Shown here: in pieces, positions 25,645-33,381 of the stretch
Layout: the number at the start of each line of letters is the position of its first letter
Position numbering within the stretch: the stretch's first letter is position 1
Source: Caulobacteraceae bacterium
GTDB taxonomy: Bacteria > Pseudomonadota > Alphaproteobacteria > Caulobacterales > Caulobacteraceae
NCBI GenBank assembly: GCA_947475415.1
Contig: CANJLH010000012.1
Location: 1-64,000, forward strand
DNA length: 64,000 nt
Reading direction: 5' to 3'
Translations under genes and position numbers: made by a program
Notes under the pieces: generated by a model
Told to the model about the DNA's origin: nothing
Seen by the model: the letters and a program-made list of their open reading frames with translations, nothing else
The model's database searches: none

Positions 25645-27333
25645 CTAGCCGACGAATATCCAGTCGCCGGTGAGGCTAGACGCCTGGACGCCGACCAGGA
25701 TCATCTGTGCGCCGCCGGTGATCGAGATCACCGCGTCGGCGCCCACCTGGGCGACTGTGAATTGACTACCGGTATCGAGCTGCACCCGGTCGCCCTGGGC
25801 GCGACTGAAATCCAGCACGCGGTCGATCCCGGCGTCGCCAAAACTGTGGAAAATGTCGGCGCCTGTTCCGCCGGTGACAGTGTCATTGCCCCGGTCGCCC
25901 GACAGCCAGTCAGCGCCATCGCCGCCGATCAGCACGTCGTCGCCCTGCCCACCACGGATAAGATCCGCGCCGGCGCCGCCGTCACAGGTGTCGTTGTCAA
26001 GATTGCCGTAGACGATGTCGTCGCCATTCTCGCCGAACAGCAGGTCGTTGTTCTTACCGCCCACCACCCAGTCGCCGCCCGCGCCCCCGCGCACTGTATC
26101 ATCGCCGACATTGCCATTGGCGTCGTCGAAGCCTGCCCCGCCGACGATGGAGTCGTTCCCATCGCTGCCGCGCAGATAGTTGTCGCCATCGCCGCCCACC
26201 ACCGTGTCTGCGCCGGCGCCGGCGATCAGGGTGTCGTTGGCTATGGATCCCGTCAGGACCTGACCGGTTTCTCCGCCAGCCAGGATTGGCGAAGTCAGGT
26301 TCAGCGCCGGCTCAACTGAAAGCGCCGTCGTGTTGGTGACGGCGGCGGGGCCGTTGAGGAACTGCATCGCGCCAAAGGTCTTGGTTCCGTCGACTGTGGC
26401 CGGCGCGCCCGCTGCGTTCCAAAGTAGCGTGCCGCCGCTCCTGTCGTTCATCACCGTGTTGCCAGACATGGTGATCGTGCCGCCGTCGTAGAGCCCGCCT
26501 TCCTCGCCGTATGCGATGATGTTCTGGTTTTGACCGTTGACGCCCTGCTGAATGATGTTGTTGGTCAGGACCGCGTGACCGCCGTTGGGCAGGTCTATGG
26601 AATAGCTGGAGGTCCCCGCCTCGTCGTAGATGCGGGTGTTGGTGATGATCGTCTCCGCGGCCCTGCTCTTGATTTCATGACCGACCACCGCATCGCGGAA
26701 AAGGCTGTCTTCGATCGTCAGCCGCGCGATCCTGGTGATGTAAATGTTGTGCGTCTGACCGTCGCCGGCCCCATTATGCCGAAACTCACTGTTGCGGATG
26801 GTGACGGTGCCGGTGGAATCCGGATTGCCCAGGATGCCGTTTTGGTTGTCGTGGAAATAGCTGTTGGTGACCAGCAGATTGCCGCCCTGATAGCGGATGC
26901 CGGCGTCGTTCTGGCTGGGCCCGTGGGCATCCGAGAATTCGAAGTGATCGATGGTCACATCGGTGTTGGTGATCAGGAACCCCTTGTCGTTGGGGATGTC
27001 GATCGTGGCGGTCATATGCACCAGGCCGCCCACCCCCTGCAGGGTGATCTTGGTGTTGATCGTCGCGAAATCGTTGACGTAGGTTCCGGCCTGGACCTGG
27101 ACGACGTCACCATCCTGGGATGCCGCCACCGCTGCGGAGATGGTCGAGAACTGCTGACCTTGTCCGACAGTAAGTGTCGCCACTGTATCACCCTGCAATT
27201 GAACTACTTGTCCGCCCGCCGCATTGGCGCAGGATTGCGGCGCCGATGCGACGGTTCGAGCGGCTTGCGCGGCGTCGGCCGCGCCGACCGCCACGAGAAC
27301 CGCCAGCCATGTTATGACTTTTATGTTCTTCAA
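25645..27333 (-). CDS. Exported right-handed beta-helix protein with C-terminal RTX repeats
   Basis: 562 residues from a TTG start at 27333, which gives a signal peptide (LKNIKVITWLAVLVAVGAAD). No ATG is available upstream in frame; another TTG at 27441 would hide the signal. Residues about 60-300 form a pectate-lyase-like parallel beta-helix, with QFSTISAAVAASQDGDVVQ and repeated strand turns such as VTIDHFEFSD, LLVTNSYFHD and VTIRNSEFRH. Residues about 370-495 hold tandem calcium-binding GGxGxD nonapeptides. The C-terminus ends DWIFVG, like many type I secreted proteins. A Sec signal together with RTX repeats is unusual. It may be a surface polysaccharide-binding protein or lyase; no lyase active site was identified. 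Confidence 0.8.
   Translation of the reverse strand: MKNIKVITWLAVLVAVGAADAAQAARTVASAPQSCANAAGGQVVQLQGDTVATLTVGQGQQFSTISAAVAASQDGDVVQVQAGTYVNDFATINTKITLQGVGGLVHMTATIDIPNDKGFLITNTDVTIDHFEFSDAHGPSQNDAGIRYQGGNLLVTNSYFHDNQNGILGNPDSTGTVTIRNSEFRHNGAGDGQTHNIYITRIARLTIEDSLFRDAVVGHEIKSRAAETIITNTRIYDEAGTSSYSIDLPNGGHAVLTNNIIQQGVNGQNQNIIAYGEEGGLYDGGTITMSGNTVMNDRSGGTLLWNAAGAPATVDGTKTFGAMQFLNGPAAVTNTTALSVEPALNLTSPILAGGETGQVLTGSIANDTLIAGAGADTVVGGDGDNYLRGSDGNDSIVGGAGFDDANGNVGDDTVRGGAGGDWVVGGKNNDLLFGENGDDIVYGNLDNDTCDGGAGADLIRGGQGDDVLIGGDGADWLSGDRGNDTVTGGTGADIFHSFGDAGIDRVLDFSRAQGDRVQLDTGSQFTVAQVGADAVISITGGAQMILVGVQASSLTGDWIFVG
25850..26235 (-). repeat. RTX calcium-binding nonapeptide repeat tract
   Basis: About a dozen consecutive nonapeptides of the form GGxGxDxux, for example VGGAGFDDA, RGGAGGDWV, FGENGDDIV, RGGQGDDVL, IGGDGADWL and TGGTGADIF. 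At DNA level this is a degenerate 27-base periodicity inside the coding region. The repeats fold into a calcium-filled beta-roll outside the cell. Confidence 0.9.
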
Positions 27334-27483
27334 GAAATCCCCCGCGACGGAATTCGCGTCGCCATCTCCGGCTATGCCGACCTGACCCTGTGCAGACCAA
27401 GGTTGATGCGGCTTTAGGGTTGACTCGGGCGCATGCGCCAAGGGAGCGTAAGGGTGCTCGCGGCCACAAGGGAGGACTTCGCC

Positions 27484-28413
27484 ATGCTCAACGGAAAAAA
27501 GGTTCTAATCACCGGCCATACCGGCCAAATCGCCGCGGCCGTCGCGCAGTATCTGGCGCCGCGATGCGAACTGTGGGGCCTGGCGCGTTATTCCAGGCCG
27601 GGGTCGATGGAAGCCACCCAGAAATGGGGCGTCAAGCCCGTCAAGGGTGATTTCTGCACCGGCGACATGGCGGGGGTTCCCGACGATTTCGACTATGTGG
27701 TCCACTTCGCCGCCAACACCTATCCCAAGACCCAGGATATCGGGATGGTGGACAACGCCGAGGGCGCCGGTTTGCTGATGCACCATTGCAGGAGCGCCAA
27801 GGCCTTCCTGCACGTCTCCACCACTGGCGTCTATTCGCGAAACCCCGACCACTACCACAAATATGTGGAGACCGACCGGATCGGCGGCTCCACCGACTAT
27901 TCGCCGAACTACGGCGGCTCCAAGGCCGCCGGCGAGGGCGTGGTGCGCACCCTGTCGCGGATCCTGAACATGCCGGCCACTATCGCGCGGATGAACGTCG
28001 CCTATGGCGGCCCCCAGGACGACGGCGGCCTGCCCGGCGGAATGCTGGAAAAGCTGGCGGCCGGCGAGCCGATCCGCATTCCGGCAAGCTGGCCCTGCCT
28101 GCACATGCCGATCCACGAGGATGACATTTCCGAGCAGATCGAACCGCTGCTGGCGGCCGCGCAAGTCGGCGCCAATATCCTCAACTGGGGCGGCGACGAC
28201 GTGGTCAGCGTCGAGGAATTCACCGACTACATGGCTGGCCTGACCGGCCTGACGCCCAAGTATGCAAAGACCGACGAGGACCCGCTTCCCCAGGGCGCCC
28301 TGGACAACACCAAGCGGCTGAAGTTCATCGGTCCCTGCAAGGTGAAATGGCGCGACGGCATGCGGCGGATGGTGGCCGCACGGCATCCGGAACTGCCCCT
28401 CAAGGCCGGGTGA
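27484..28413 (+). CDS. NAD-dependent epimerase/dehydratase family protein
   Basis: 309 residues of an extended SDR: KVLITGHTGQIAAAVAQYLA (cofactor loop GxxGxxA variant), DYVVHFAANTYP, HVSTTGVYSR, and the catalytic Tyr/Lys in YGGSKAAGE. A substrate-side segment HMPIHEDDISEQIEPLL matches the usual nucleotide-sugar or steroid epimerase layout. The start is supported by GGAGG eight bases upstream of ATG. It is divergent from the beta-helix/RTX gene with 150 bases between, and the next gene converges on it. Relatives act on UDP-sugars, hydroxysteroids or lignin-derived compounds; the substrate here is open. Confidence 0.85.
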   Translation: MLNGKKVLITGHTGQIAAAVAQYLAPRCELWGLARYSRPGSMEATQKWGVKPVKGDFCTGDMAGVPDDFDYVVHFAANTYPKTQDIGMVDNAEGAGLLMHHCRSAKAFLHVSTTGVYSRNPDHYHKYVETDRIGGSTDYSPNYGGSKAAGEGVVRTLSRILNMPATIARMNVAYGGPQDDGGLPGGMLEKLAAGEPIRIPASWPCLHMPIHEDDISEQIEPLLAAAQVGANILNWGGDDVVSVEEFTDYMAGLTGLTPKYAKTDEDPLPQGALDNTKRLKFIGPCKVKWRDGMRRMVAARHPELPLKAG

Positions 28414-28492
28414 TCCACGCGGAGCCGGCGCAACTTACGGCATCAGTGTATGAATCGACTTCGGCAAAACGCCGTTTGAGCTCGTCACAGCT

Positions 28493-29215
28493 TCATTCGC
28501 TGTCACCGCGCCCGCCGCCTTCGCTGTTTTCGTCATTGGCGCTTCGGTGGCAACGGGCGCAGTTCTCGATATCCCGGATGCCTTCCTCGCGGTGCCGGGC
28601 TTCAATCCGGGTCGCCTGGTGCTCGTGGCAGCCGTAGCAGGTGTACGCTCGGAAGTTCCCGCTGACATGGCAGGTCGAGCAGGACGCATCATGAGGGCTG
28701 CTAAGGCTAAAGTAGCGCCTGTGGTCGAACGTTGCGGGCGTCCAGGCCACAGGGCGGTGGCACTGACCGCAGTTCTGCTTGATGTCGCGGTGAAGTTCAT
28801 CGGCCGGAGCGTTGTGACATGTCGCGCACTGGGCCCGCGCCTCGGGCTTAAGGAGCGCGTGGTTAAACGACCGGACAAGATTGCGAGTGAGCCTGGGCCT
28901 GGGATGATCGGTGTGGCAGGCCATGCAATCCTGCGAAGCCAGATCCTGATGGAATGGCGACCGGCGCGATAGACTGCTGATCGGCTCGCCCTTGGTTGTG
29001 CGACGGCCGATGTCGGCGACAGTGTGACAGGCGACGCAGCGTTCCGGCGATGCGCTGGCGAACGGCGCATGACAGGCGAAGCAATTCTGCTGAAGGTCGT
29101 GGTGGGCGGACTTGAGATTGCCGGGGCTAACCATCTGATGGGGATAGAAGAAGACGAGCGCCACGATCGCGGCGAGCGTCACGCCAAGGCTGATCCATAT
29201 CCATCTTGGCGTCAT
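28493..29215 (-). CDS. Membrane-anchored octahaem cytochrome c
   Basis: 240 residues. An N-terminal hydrophobic helix (WIWISLGVTLAAIVALVFF) anchors a periplasmic domain with eight CxxCH haem sites: CFACH, CVACH, CMACH, CATCH, CGQCH, CSTCH, CYGCH and CARCH. Extra His residues (HHDLQQN, FHQD, FDHRRYF) could serve as distal ligands, as in the cytochrome c3/NapC-like multihaem group. Its ATG overlaps the TGA of the upstream cytochrome b gene by four bases, so the two proteins are made together. It probably receives electrons from that membrane protein and passes them to a periplasmic acceptor. The gene for the terminal reductase is not seen in the window. Confidence 0.87.
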   Translation of the reverse strand: MTPRWIWISLGVTLAAIVALVFFYPHQMVSPGNLKSAHHDLQQNCFACHAPFASASPERCVACHTVADIGRRTTKGEPISSLSRRSPFHQDLASQDCMACHTDHPRPRLTRNLVRSFNHALLKPEARAQCATCHNAPADELHRDIKQNCGQCHRPVAWTPATFDHRRYFSLSSPHDASCSTCHVSGNFRAYTCYGCHEHQATRIEARHREEGIRDIENCARCHRSANDENSEGGGRGDSE

Positions 29216-29796
29216 TTCCAGCCCCAAAAGACGAAGATGGCGATGATGTGCGCAAGCGCGAGCACCGCGAACGCAAGGGAGATCGGCAGGTGAACCTTGC
29301 GCCACTGTTTCACGATGTCGACGGTCAGGCTGTCGCGGTGAAGTCTCGCCTTGATCTCGGAGTCGGGAACGCCCTCTTCCTTCAGATCGGCGCGGGCCTG
29401 CTTAAGCCCTGTCTGGGCTCGGCGGAGCAGGTACTTTCCGGCAAGACCACTGACGATATTGACCAGCATGGCGGTCAGGGCCAGCCATGCCAGGACGGCG
29501 TTGAAATGGATGCCGGCATGTACAAGCACGAGCAAGGAGCCCGCCCAGGCGGCCCATTCATGCAGGCGCAGGAGGAACACCGGATCACCGCCCTTGATGA
29601 CGCCTCGTTTGCGCAGGGAATGTCCAAAAGAGGCGAGGATCAGCAGGACACCGGGAATCCCGAGGTAACGGCCGACCCAGACCGCGTCGATCAGGTGCAA
29701 TCCTGCGTCCACGAGCAGGGTCGCGACGAGCAGGGCCGCCAACCGCAGGAAGAACGGCAGCACTTCACGCAGCAGAAGGTTTGGTCTCACGCCCAC
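29212..29796 (-). CDS. Membrane cytochrome b-type protein, partner of octahaem cytochrome c
   Basis: 194 residues with about five membrane helices: LRLAALLVATLLVDAGLHLI, LGIPGVLLILASFGH, HEWAAWAGSLLVLVHAGIHF, LTAMLVNIVSGLAGKYLL and HLPISLAFAVLALAHIIAIF. Two His pairs placed in the third and fifth helices, each about 14-16 residues apart, fit a di-haem b561/formate-dehydrogenase-gamma-like fold. A charged loop (QARADLKEEGVPDSEI) joins the last two helices. The start is a GTG at 29796 with AGGGA upstream; a GTG at 29790 is possible. It overlaps the octahaem gene by four bases. Quinol oxidation feeding the multihaem protein is the likely role. Confidence 0.72.
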   Translation of the reverse strand: MGVRPNLLLREVLPFFLRLAALLVATLLVDAGLHLIDAVWVGRYLGIPGVLLILASFGHSLRKRGVIKGGDPVFLLRLHEWAAWAGSLLVLVHAGIHFNAVLAWLALTAMLVNIVSGLAGKYLLRRAQTGLKQARADLKEEGVPDSEIKARLHRDSLTVDIVKQWRKVHLPISLAFAVLALAHIIAIFVFWGWK

Positions 29797-30289
29797 GAAC
29801 TTATCCCTGGCCTATCCACGCGGCGGTGATCGACCTCGCCGCTGGCGTCGACCAGGACCAAATCGAACGCGCCAAACGCGTGATCCGCGCCCAGACGTGC
29901 GGTGTTCGCATCAGGCTCTACTGGCGACACAGTCCGCGTGGGTCTCCGGGTGCGACTACGCGCAGTCCTGGCGTGCGGCTGTGCGATGGATCAAAACGAC
30001 GATCAGCAGCGAAGCTGAATCCGTTGGGAGGACACCCACACCCCTGTTTTTGCGTTCAAATTGTTCTCAACCTCATTCTCCTGACCCTTCTCGACCGGAG
30101 AGAGCTCCTACCCTCAGCTTCAAGGGTGATTGCGAGCCATCCCGTAACAGCGTTCGCTTGACGCGGGGGCCGGGTCGGCGGATTTTCCCCCAGAGCGCGA
30201 ATGGTCGGGAGACTGGCCTATGCGGGCGCACCCGAGGGACGGGGCCAGCGCGCGCTCACGCGAACAGAACATCCCTTGGAGACAATCTC
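29797..30289. other. Divergent intergenic region, about 490 bases
   Basis: Separates the cytochrome pair (leftward) from the glycine-zipper/SH3 gene (rightward). No gene with a ribosome site and protein-like composition lies inside. A TTGACG at about 30158-30163 is a candidate -35 element for the rightward gene, but no clear -10 element goes with it. I could not find an FNR-type TTGAT-N4-ATCAA site that would show anaerobic control of the cytochromes. Confidence 0.45.
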
Positions 30290-31108
30290 ATGCGCCTCAA
30301 CCAAACCGCCGCCGTACTCGCGGCGCTTTCACTCACCATTCCCGCACCTGCCTCCGCCCAGCTCGGTGGCTTGGGGCGTTCATTGTCCTCGATTTTCGGT
30401 TGCGACGCCGCCGGCTCGAAACAAACCACCGGGGCCGTGATCGGCGGCGTGGTCGGCGGAGTCGTGGGCAACCGGGTCGCCGATGACAACCGCACCATCG
30501 GCACCGCCATCGGCGCGGCCCTGGGGGCCGCCGCTGGCGCCTACCTCGGCTGCCGGATGCAGAAGTCCGATCAGGCCAAGGCCGAGGCCGCCACCCGCGA
30601 GGCGCTGAACCGCAACAGCGCCCAAACCTGGACCAATCCGGAGACCGGCGCCTCGGGCGATGTTCAGGTGATCTCCACCACTGGCGGCGCGACGACGCCC
30701 GGAGGGATGCGCCTGGCGAAGGGGGTCGATCTCGCCTCGGGTTACGACACCATCAGCGGTCGCTATGTGGCGCGCGGGGCGGCCAATCTGCGGGCGGGTC
30801 CCTCCACCAGCACGGCGGTGGTCGGCAAACTGGCCAAAGGCGCGGCGGTGGACGTGCTGGCGCGGGTGAGCGGGACGAACTGGTTGCTGGCCGGCCGCAA
30901 CGGCGTTGGGATCGGATACGTTTCCGAGCCCCTGCTGAGCGCCCAGGCGCCCGGCCTGCAGATCGCGGCGACCCAGGTCTCCGCGCCGCAGGGCGGTCCC
31001 CTCTGCCGCACCTTCGACCAGACCGTTCGCACCGCCAACGGCGCGGCGGAAACCCAGCGCTACACCGCCTGCAAGTCTCCCAGTGGCGAGTGGGTGGTCC
31101 AGGCCTGA
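30290..31108 (+). CDS. Exported glycine-zipper protein with SH3-like domain
   Basis: 272 residues. Signal peptide MRLNQTAAVLAALSLTIPAPASAQ, then the glycine-zipper 2TM segment of the Rickettsia 17-kDa antigen family (GAVIGGVVGGVVGNRVADD, then IGTAIGAALGAAAGAYLGC), a polar linker, and a bacterial SH3 domain (ARGAANLRAGPSTSTAVVG, residues about 160-220). A short Cys-containing tail (CRTFDQTV...YTACKSPSG) resembles the surface-antigen domain. It is likely located in the cell envelope. The start follows GGAGACAATCTC. The gene stands alone between the divergent cytochrome pair and a glycosyltransferase gene. Confidence 0.84.
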   Translation: MRLNQTAAVLAALSLTIPAPASAQLGGLGRSLSSIFGCDAAGSKQTTGAVIGGVVGGVVGNRVADDNRTIGTAIGAALGAAAGAYLGCRMQKSDQAKAEAATREALNRNSAQTWTNPETGASGDVQVISTTGGATTPGGMRLAKGVDLASGYDTISGRYVARGAANLRAGPSTSTAVVGKLAKGAAVDVLARVSGTNWLLAGRNGVGIGYVSEPLLSAQAPGLQIAATQVSAPQGGPLCRTFDQTVRTANGAAETQRYTACKSPSGEWVVQA

Positions 31109-31164
31109 ACCACGAGCCCTAGGCCTTAAGCTGCGGGAAACGGGTTTCTGGTTGGATCGGGCGC

Positions 31165-31941
31165 ATGGAGAGCGTGCGCCCGATCCGGATCAGACTACTC
31201 GGCGGTGAAGTCGACCTGATCACACCCCATGAGGTGATGAACCGGATCGAGGACTGGGTGGTCGCGCGCCGCTCGGCGGTGATCGCCAACCACAACGCCC
31301 ATAGCCTCTATCTGATCCGCCGCTCGCCGCAGATCCGCGCCTTCTTCGACGAAGCTGACCTGATCGAAGTGGACTCCACACCGATGATCGCCTGGGGTCG
31401 ATTGCTGGGTCTGCCCATCGGTCCACAGCACCGGTCGACCTATCTGGACTGGCGCGACGACTTCTGGCGGCGCGCCTGCGCTCATCGGTGGCGGGTGTTC
31501 TACCTGGGCGGCGCGCCGGGCGTCGCGGCGAGGGCTTGCGACCTCCTGTGCAAGCGTTGGCCGGGCCTGAAACTGGCGGGGCGCGACGGCTATTTCGATA
31601 TGAATCCGACGGGGCCCGAAAACCGCGCCGTGGTCGACCAGATCGTCGATTTCGCACCCAATATCGTACTTGTGGGCATGGGCATGCCGCGTCAGGAGTT
31701 GTGGATCCTGCAGAACCGTATGCGCCTGCCGCCGGTGGTGCTGCTGTCGGTGGGGGCGGCTTTCGACTACGAGGCGGGCGCACAGGTCGCCGCGCCACGC
31801 TGGATGGGCCGGATGGGTGTCGAGTGGTTGTTCCGGCTGGTGAGCCAGCCCCGGCGGCTGGGCTATCGCTACCTGGTGGAGCCCTGGCGGCTGTTGCCCG
31901 CCGCCTATAGCGATCTGAGGGCGCGCCTGCTGGGCGCCTAG
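31165..31941 (+). CDS. WecG/TagA/CpsF-family glycosyltransferase
   Basis: 258 residues of the GT26 family that adds N-acetylmannosamine(uronic acid) or another hexose to lipid-linked sugars. Landmarks are VIANHNAHSLYLIRRSP (NAH motif), EVDSTPMIAWGRLLG (usually ADG-like in other members), VFYLGGAPGVA, and the conserved NIVLVGMGMPRQELWI. RWMGRMGVEWLFRLVSQPRR at the end is the usual membrane-associating tail. It acts at the inner face of the cytoplasmic membrane in exopolysaccharide or surface glycan synthesis. It is a single gene here and its stop overlaps that of the convergent nitronate monooxygenase gene. Confidence 0.9.
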   Translation: MESVRPIRIRLLGGEVDLITPHEVMNRIEDWVVARRSAVIANHNAHSLYLIRRSPQIRAFFDEADLIEVDSTPMIAWGRLLGLPIGPQHRSTYLDWRDDFWRRACAHRWRVFYLGGAPGVAARACDLLCKRWPGLKLAGRDGYFDMNPTGPENRAVVDQIVDFAPNIVLVGMGMPRQELWILQNRMRLPPVVLLSVGAAFDYEAGAQVAAPRWMGRMGVEWLFRLVSQPRRLGYRYLVEPWRLLPAAYSDLRARLLGA

Positions 31942-32903
31942 ACCCTCGCGGAATCTCTTAGCGCCGCGAGTCGATCGATCTCACGCCAGAAGCCGGACAC
32001 CGCGTCCTCGATGATCGCGGCCACCGGTTTGACTTCATGGATCAGGCCCGCGGATTCGCCGGCAGACCCCATGGCTATGTCCGTGCGTCCGCCAATATAG
32101 AGGTCGGCGACGCCGTTGCGGGAGCGTTCCGGCGGATCCTCTCCGGCCATCATCCTCAGCGCCATTTCGGTCTTGAGCACCCGCCCCATCGCGCCGCGCA
32201 CCAGGGGAAGTTGCACCGTGCCCGAGGGCGAAGCCGCAACGATGGCGGCCTTGTAGTTCTCATGCACCCGGCTCTCCGCCGAGGCGACGAACCGCGTGCC
32301 CATGGCCACGCCCTCCGCGCCCAGGGCGAACGCCGCCGCCATGCCACGCCCATCGACGACGCCCCCCGCCGCGATCATGGGCAGGCCCACCCGCTCGCGC
32401 ACCGCCTGTAGCAGGACCATGGCATGCACCGGCTCCGACCCGCGGATGCCGGCGCTCTCTCCGCCCTCCACCACCAGGCCGTCGACCCCGGCGTCTTCCG
32501 CCTTCAGGGCGCCCTCCAGGGTGGGGACCGCGTGATACACGGTGACGCCAGCGCCCTTGATGCGCTCCACATAGCGGCGCGGATCTCCCGCCGATGTGGT
32601 GACGAACTTCACCCGGCCATCCAGGACCCAGTCCAGCACGGCGCGTTCGCGAGCCTCATCGCCCTTCAGGAACTTGATCGCCAGATTGATCCCGAAGGGC
32701 CGGTCGGTCATCGCCCGGATCGCGTCATACTCGCGCTTCACCGTCTCCAGGTCCCGGCCGCTGGTCTCGAGGATTCCCAACCCCCCTGCCGCCGACACCG
32801 CCCCCACAAGGGACGAGCGCGCGATCCAGGACATGGGCGCCTGCAGGATGGGGTAGGTCGCGCCAGTATGGCGGACTACGGGATTGTTTTCGAACCCAAT
32901 CAA
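31938..32903 (-). CDS. Nitronate monooxygenase (2-nitropropane dioxygenase family)
   Basis: 321 residues from a TTG at 32903 (IGFENNPVVRHTGA); an ATG at 32990 would add 29 residues that look poorly conserved. The FMN TIM barrel is clear: YPILQAPMSWIARSSLVGAV, GGLGILETSG, PFGINLAIKFL, and the phosphate-binding GLPMIAAGGVVDGRGMAAA with ALGAEGVAMGTRF. The flavin enzyme oxidises alkyl nitronates; many members have other or unknown substrates and occur in lipid catabolic regions. It converges with the glycosyltransferase gene with a four-base overlap of the two stop regions. The start is the main uncertainty. Confidence 0.86.
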   Translation of the reverse strand: MIGFENNPVVRHTGATYPILQAPMSWIARSSLVGAVSAAGGLGILETSGRDLETVKREYDAIRAMTDRPFGINLAIKFLKGDEARERAVLDWVLDGRVKFVTTSAGDPRRYVERIKGAGVTVYHAVPTLEGALKAEDAGVDGLVVEGGESAGIRGSEPVHAMVLLQAVRERVGLPMIAAGGVVDGRGMAAAFALGAEGVAMGTRFVASAESRVHENYKAAIVAASPSGTVQLPLVRGAMGRVLKTEMALRMMAGEDPPERSRNGVADLYIGGRTDIAMGSAGESAGLIHEVKPVAAIIEDAVSGFWREIDRLAALRDSARV

Positions 32904-33069
32904 CTTGTGCCCCTGGACCCTGCGCGGGCGCCTCTTGTCCTGGCATCCTGAACGCGATGCAAGTCCGCTCGAACCCTGATTGGCCGCCATTGGCAACCAA
33001 ACGAACCTCTAGGGGTTAGTTGGAGTGTCGCGGTCGCTTGTGCGACCAATCCGAACGTTGGAGCTGCAA

Positions 33070-33351
33070 ATGTTGCGCATGCTAAGGTCAATTTGTATTC
33101 TTTCGGCTCCCTTGACCCTCGCCCTGGCGCCAACCTTCGGTGACGCTCGAACATACCACCACCCCAAACATCGGGTTGCGCACAGCTGCCGTAAAGCTGC
33201 GAACACCGGCACAGTGATCGGAGTCGTCGGCGGCGGTCTGCTGGGCAATGCGGTAAGCAGCCATGGCGTTGGCGGCGCGCTGGTCGGCGCGGGCGTTGGC
33301 GGGGTCGCCGGCCACCAAATCGCCAAATCGAACTGCCGGCATAGGCGCTGA
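33070..33351 (+). CDS. Small exported glycine-zipper protein
   Basis: 93 residues. Signal-like start MLRMLRSICILSAPLTLALA, a short His/Lys-rich part (YHHPKHRVAHSCRK), then a glycine-zipper hairpin TGTVIGVVGGGLLGNAVSS and GVGGALVGAGVGGVAGHQ, ending in basic residues. The start at 33070 has GGAG seven bases upstream; the frame also opens at 33025, with no signal at that start. It is a small relative of the 17-kDa antigen class, as is the larger protein at 30290. It is probably inserted in or bound to the cell envelope. Confidence 0.75.
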   Translation: MLRMLRSICILSAPLTLALAPTFGDARTYHHPKHRVAHSCRKAANTGTVIGVVGGGLLGNAVSSHGVGGALVGAGVGGVAGHQIAKSNCRHRR

Positions 33352-33381
33352 TCCGAATTCAATCGCAGCGGTGACTGCGGT

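Noticed and set aside
25850..26235. 27-base periodic repeats resembling a CRISPR or satellite array
   Set aside because: The periodicity is the protein-level RTX nonapeptide repeat of the exported protein; repeat copies differ at DNA level and there are no spacers.
23557..26319. Long plus-strand frames (453 and 421 codons) opposite the thioesterase and amidohydrolase genes
   Set aside because: Composition is that of reverse-complement high-GC coding DNA, with no signal, motif or ribosome site; the minus-strand genes are well supported.
30049..30075. Second possible LexA site near TGCGTTCAAATTGTTCTC
   Set aside because: Spacing between the GTTC halves is five instead of seven bases, so it does not match the operator.
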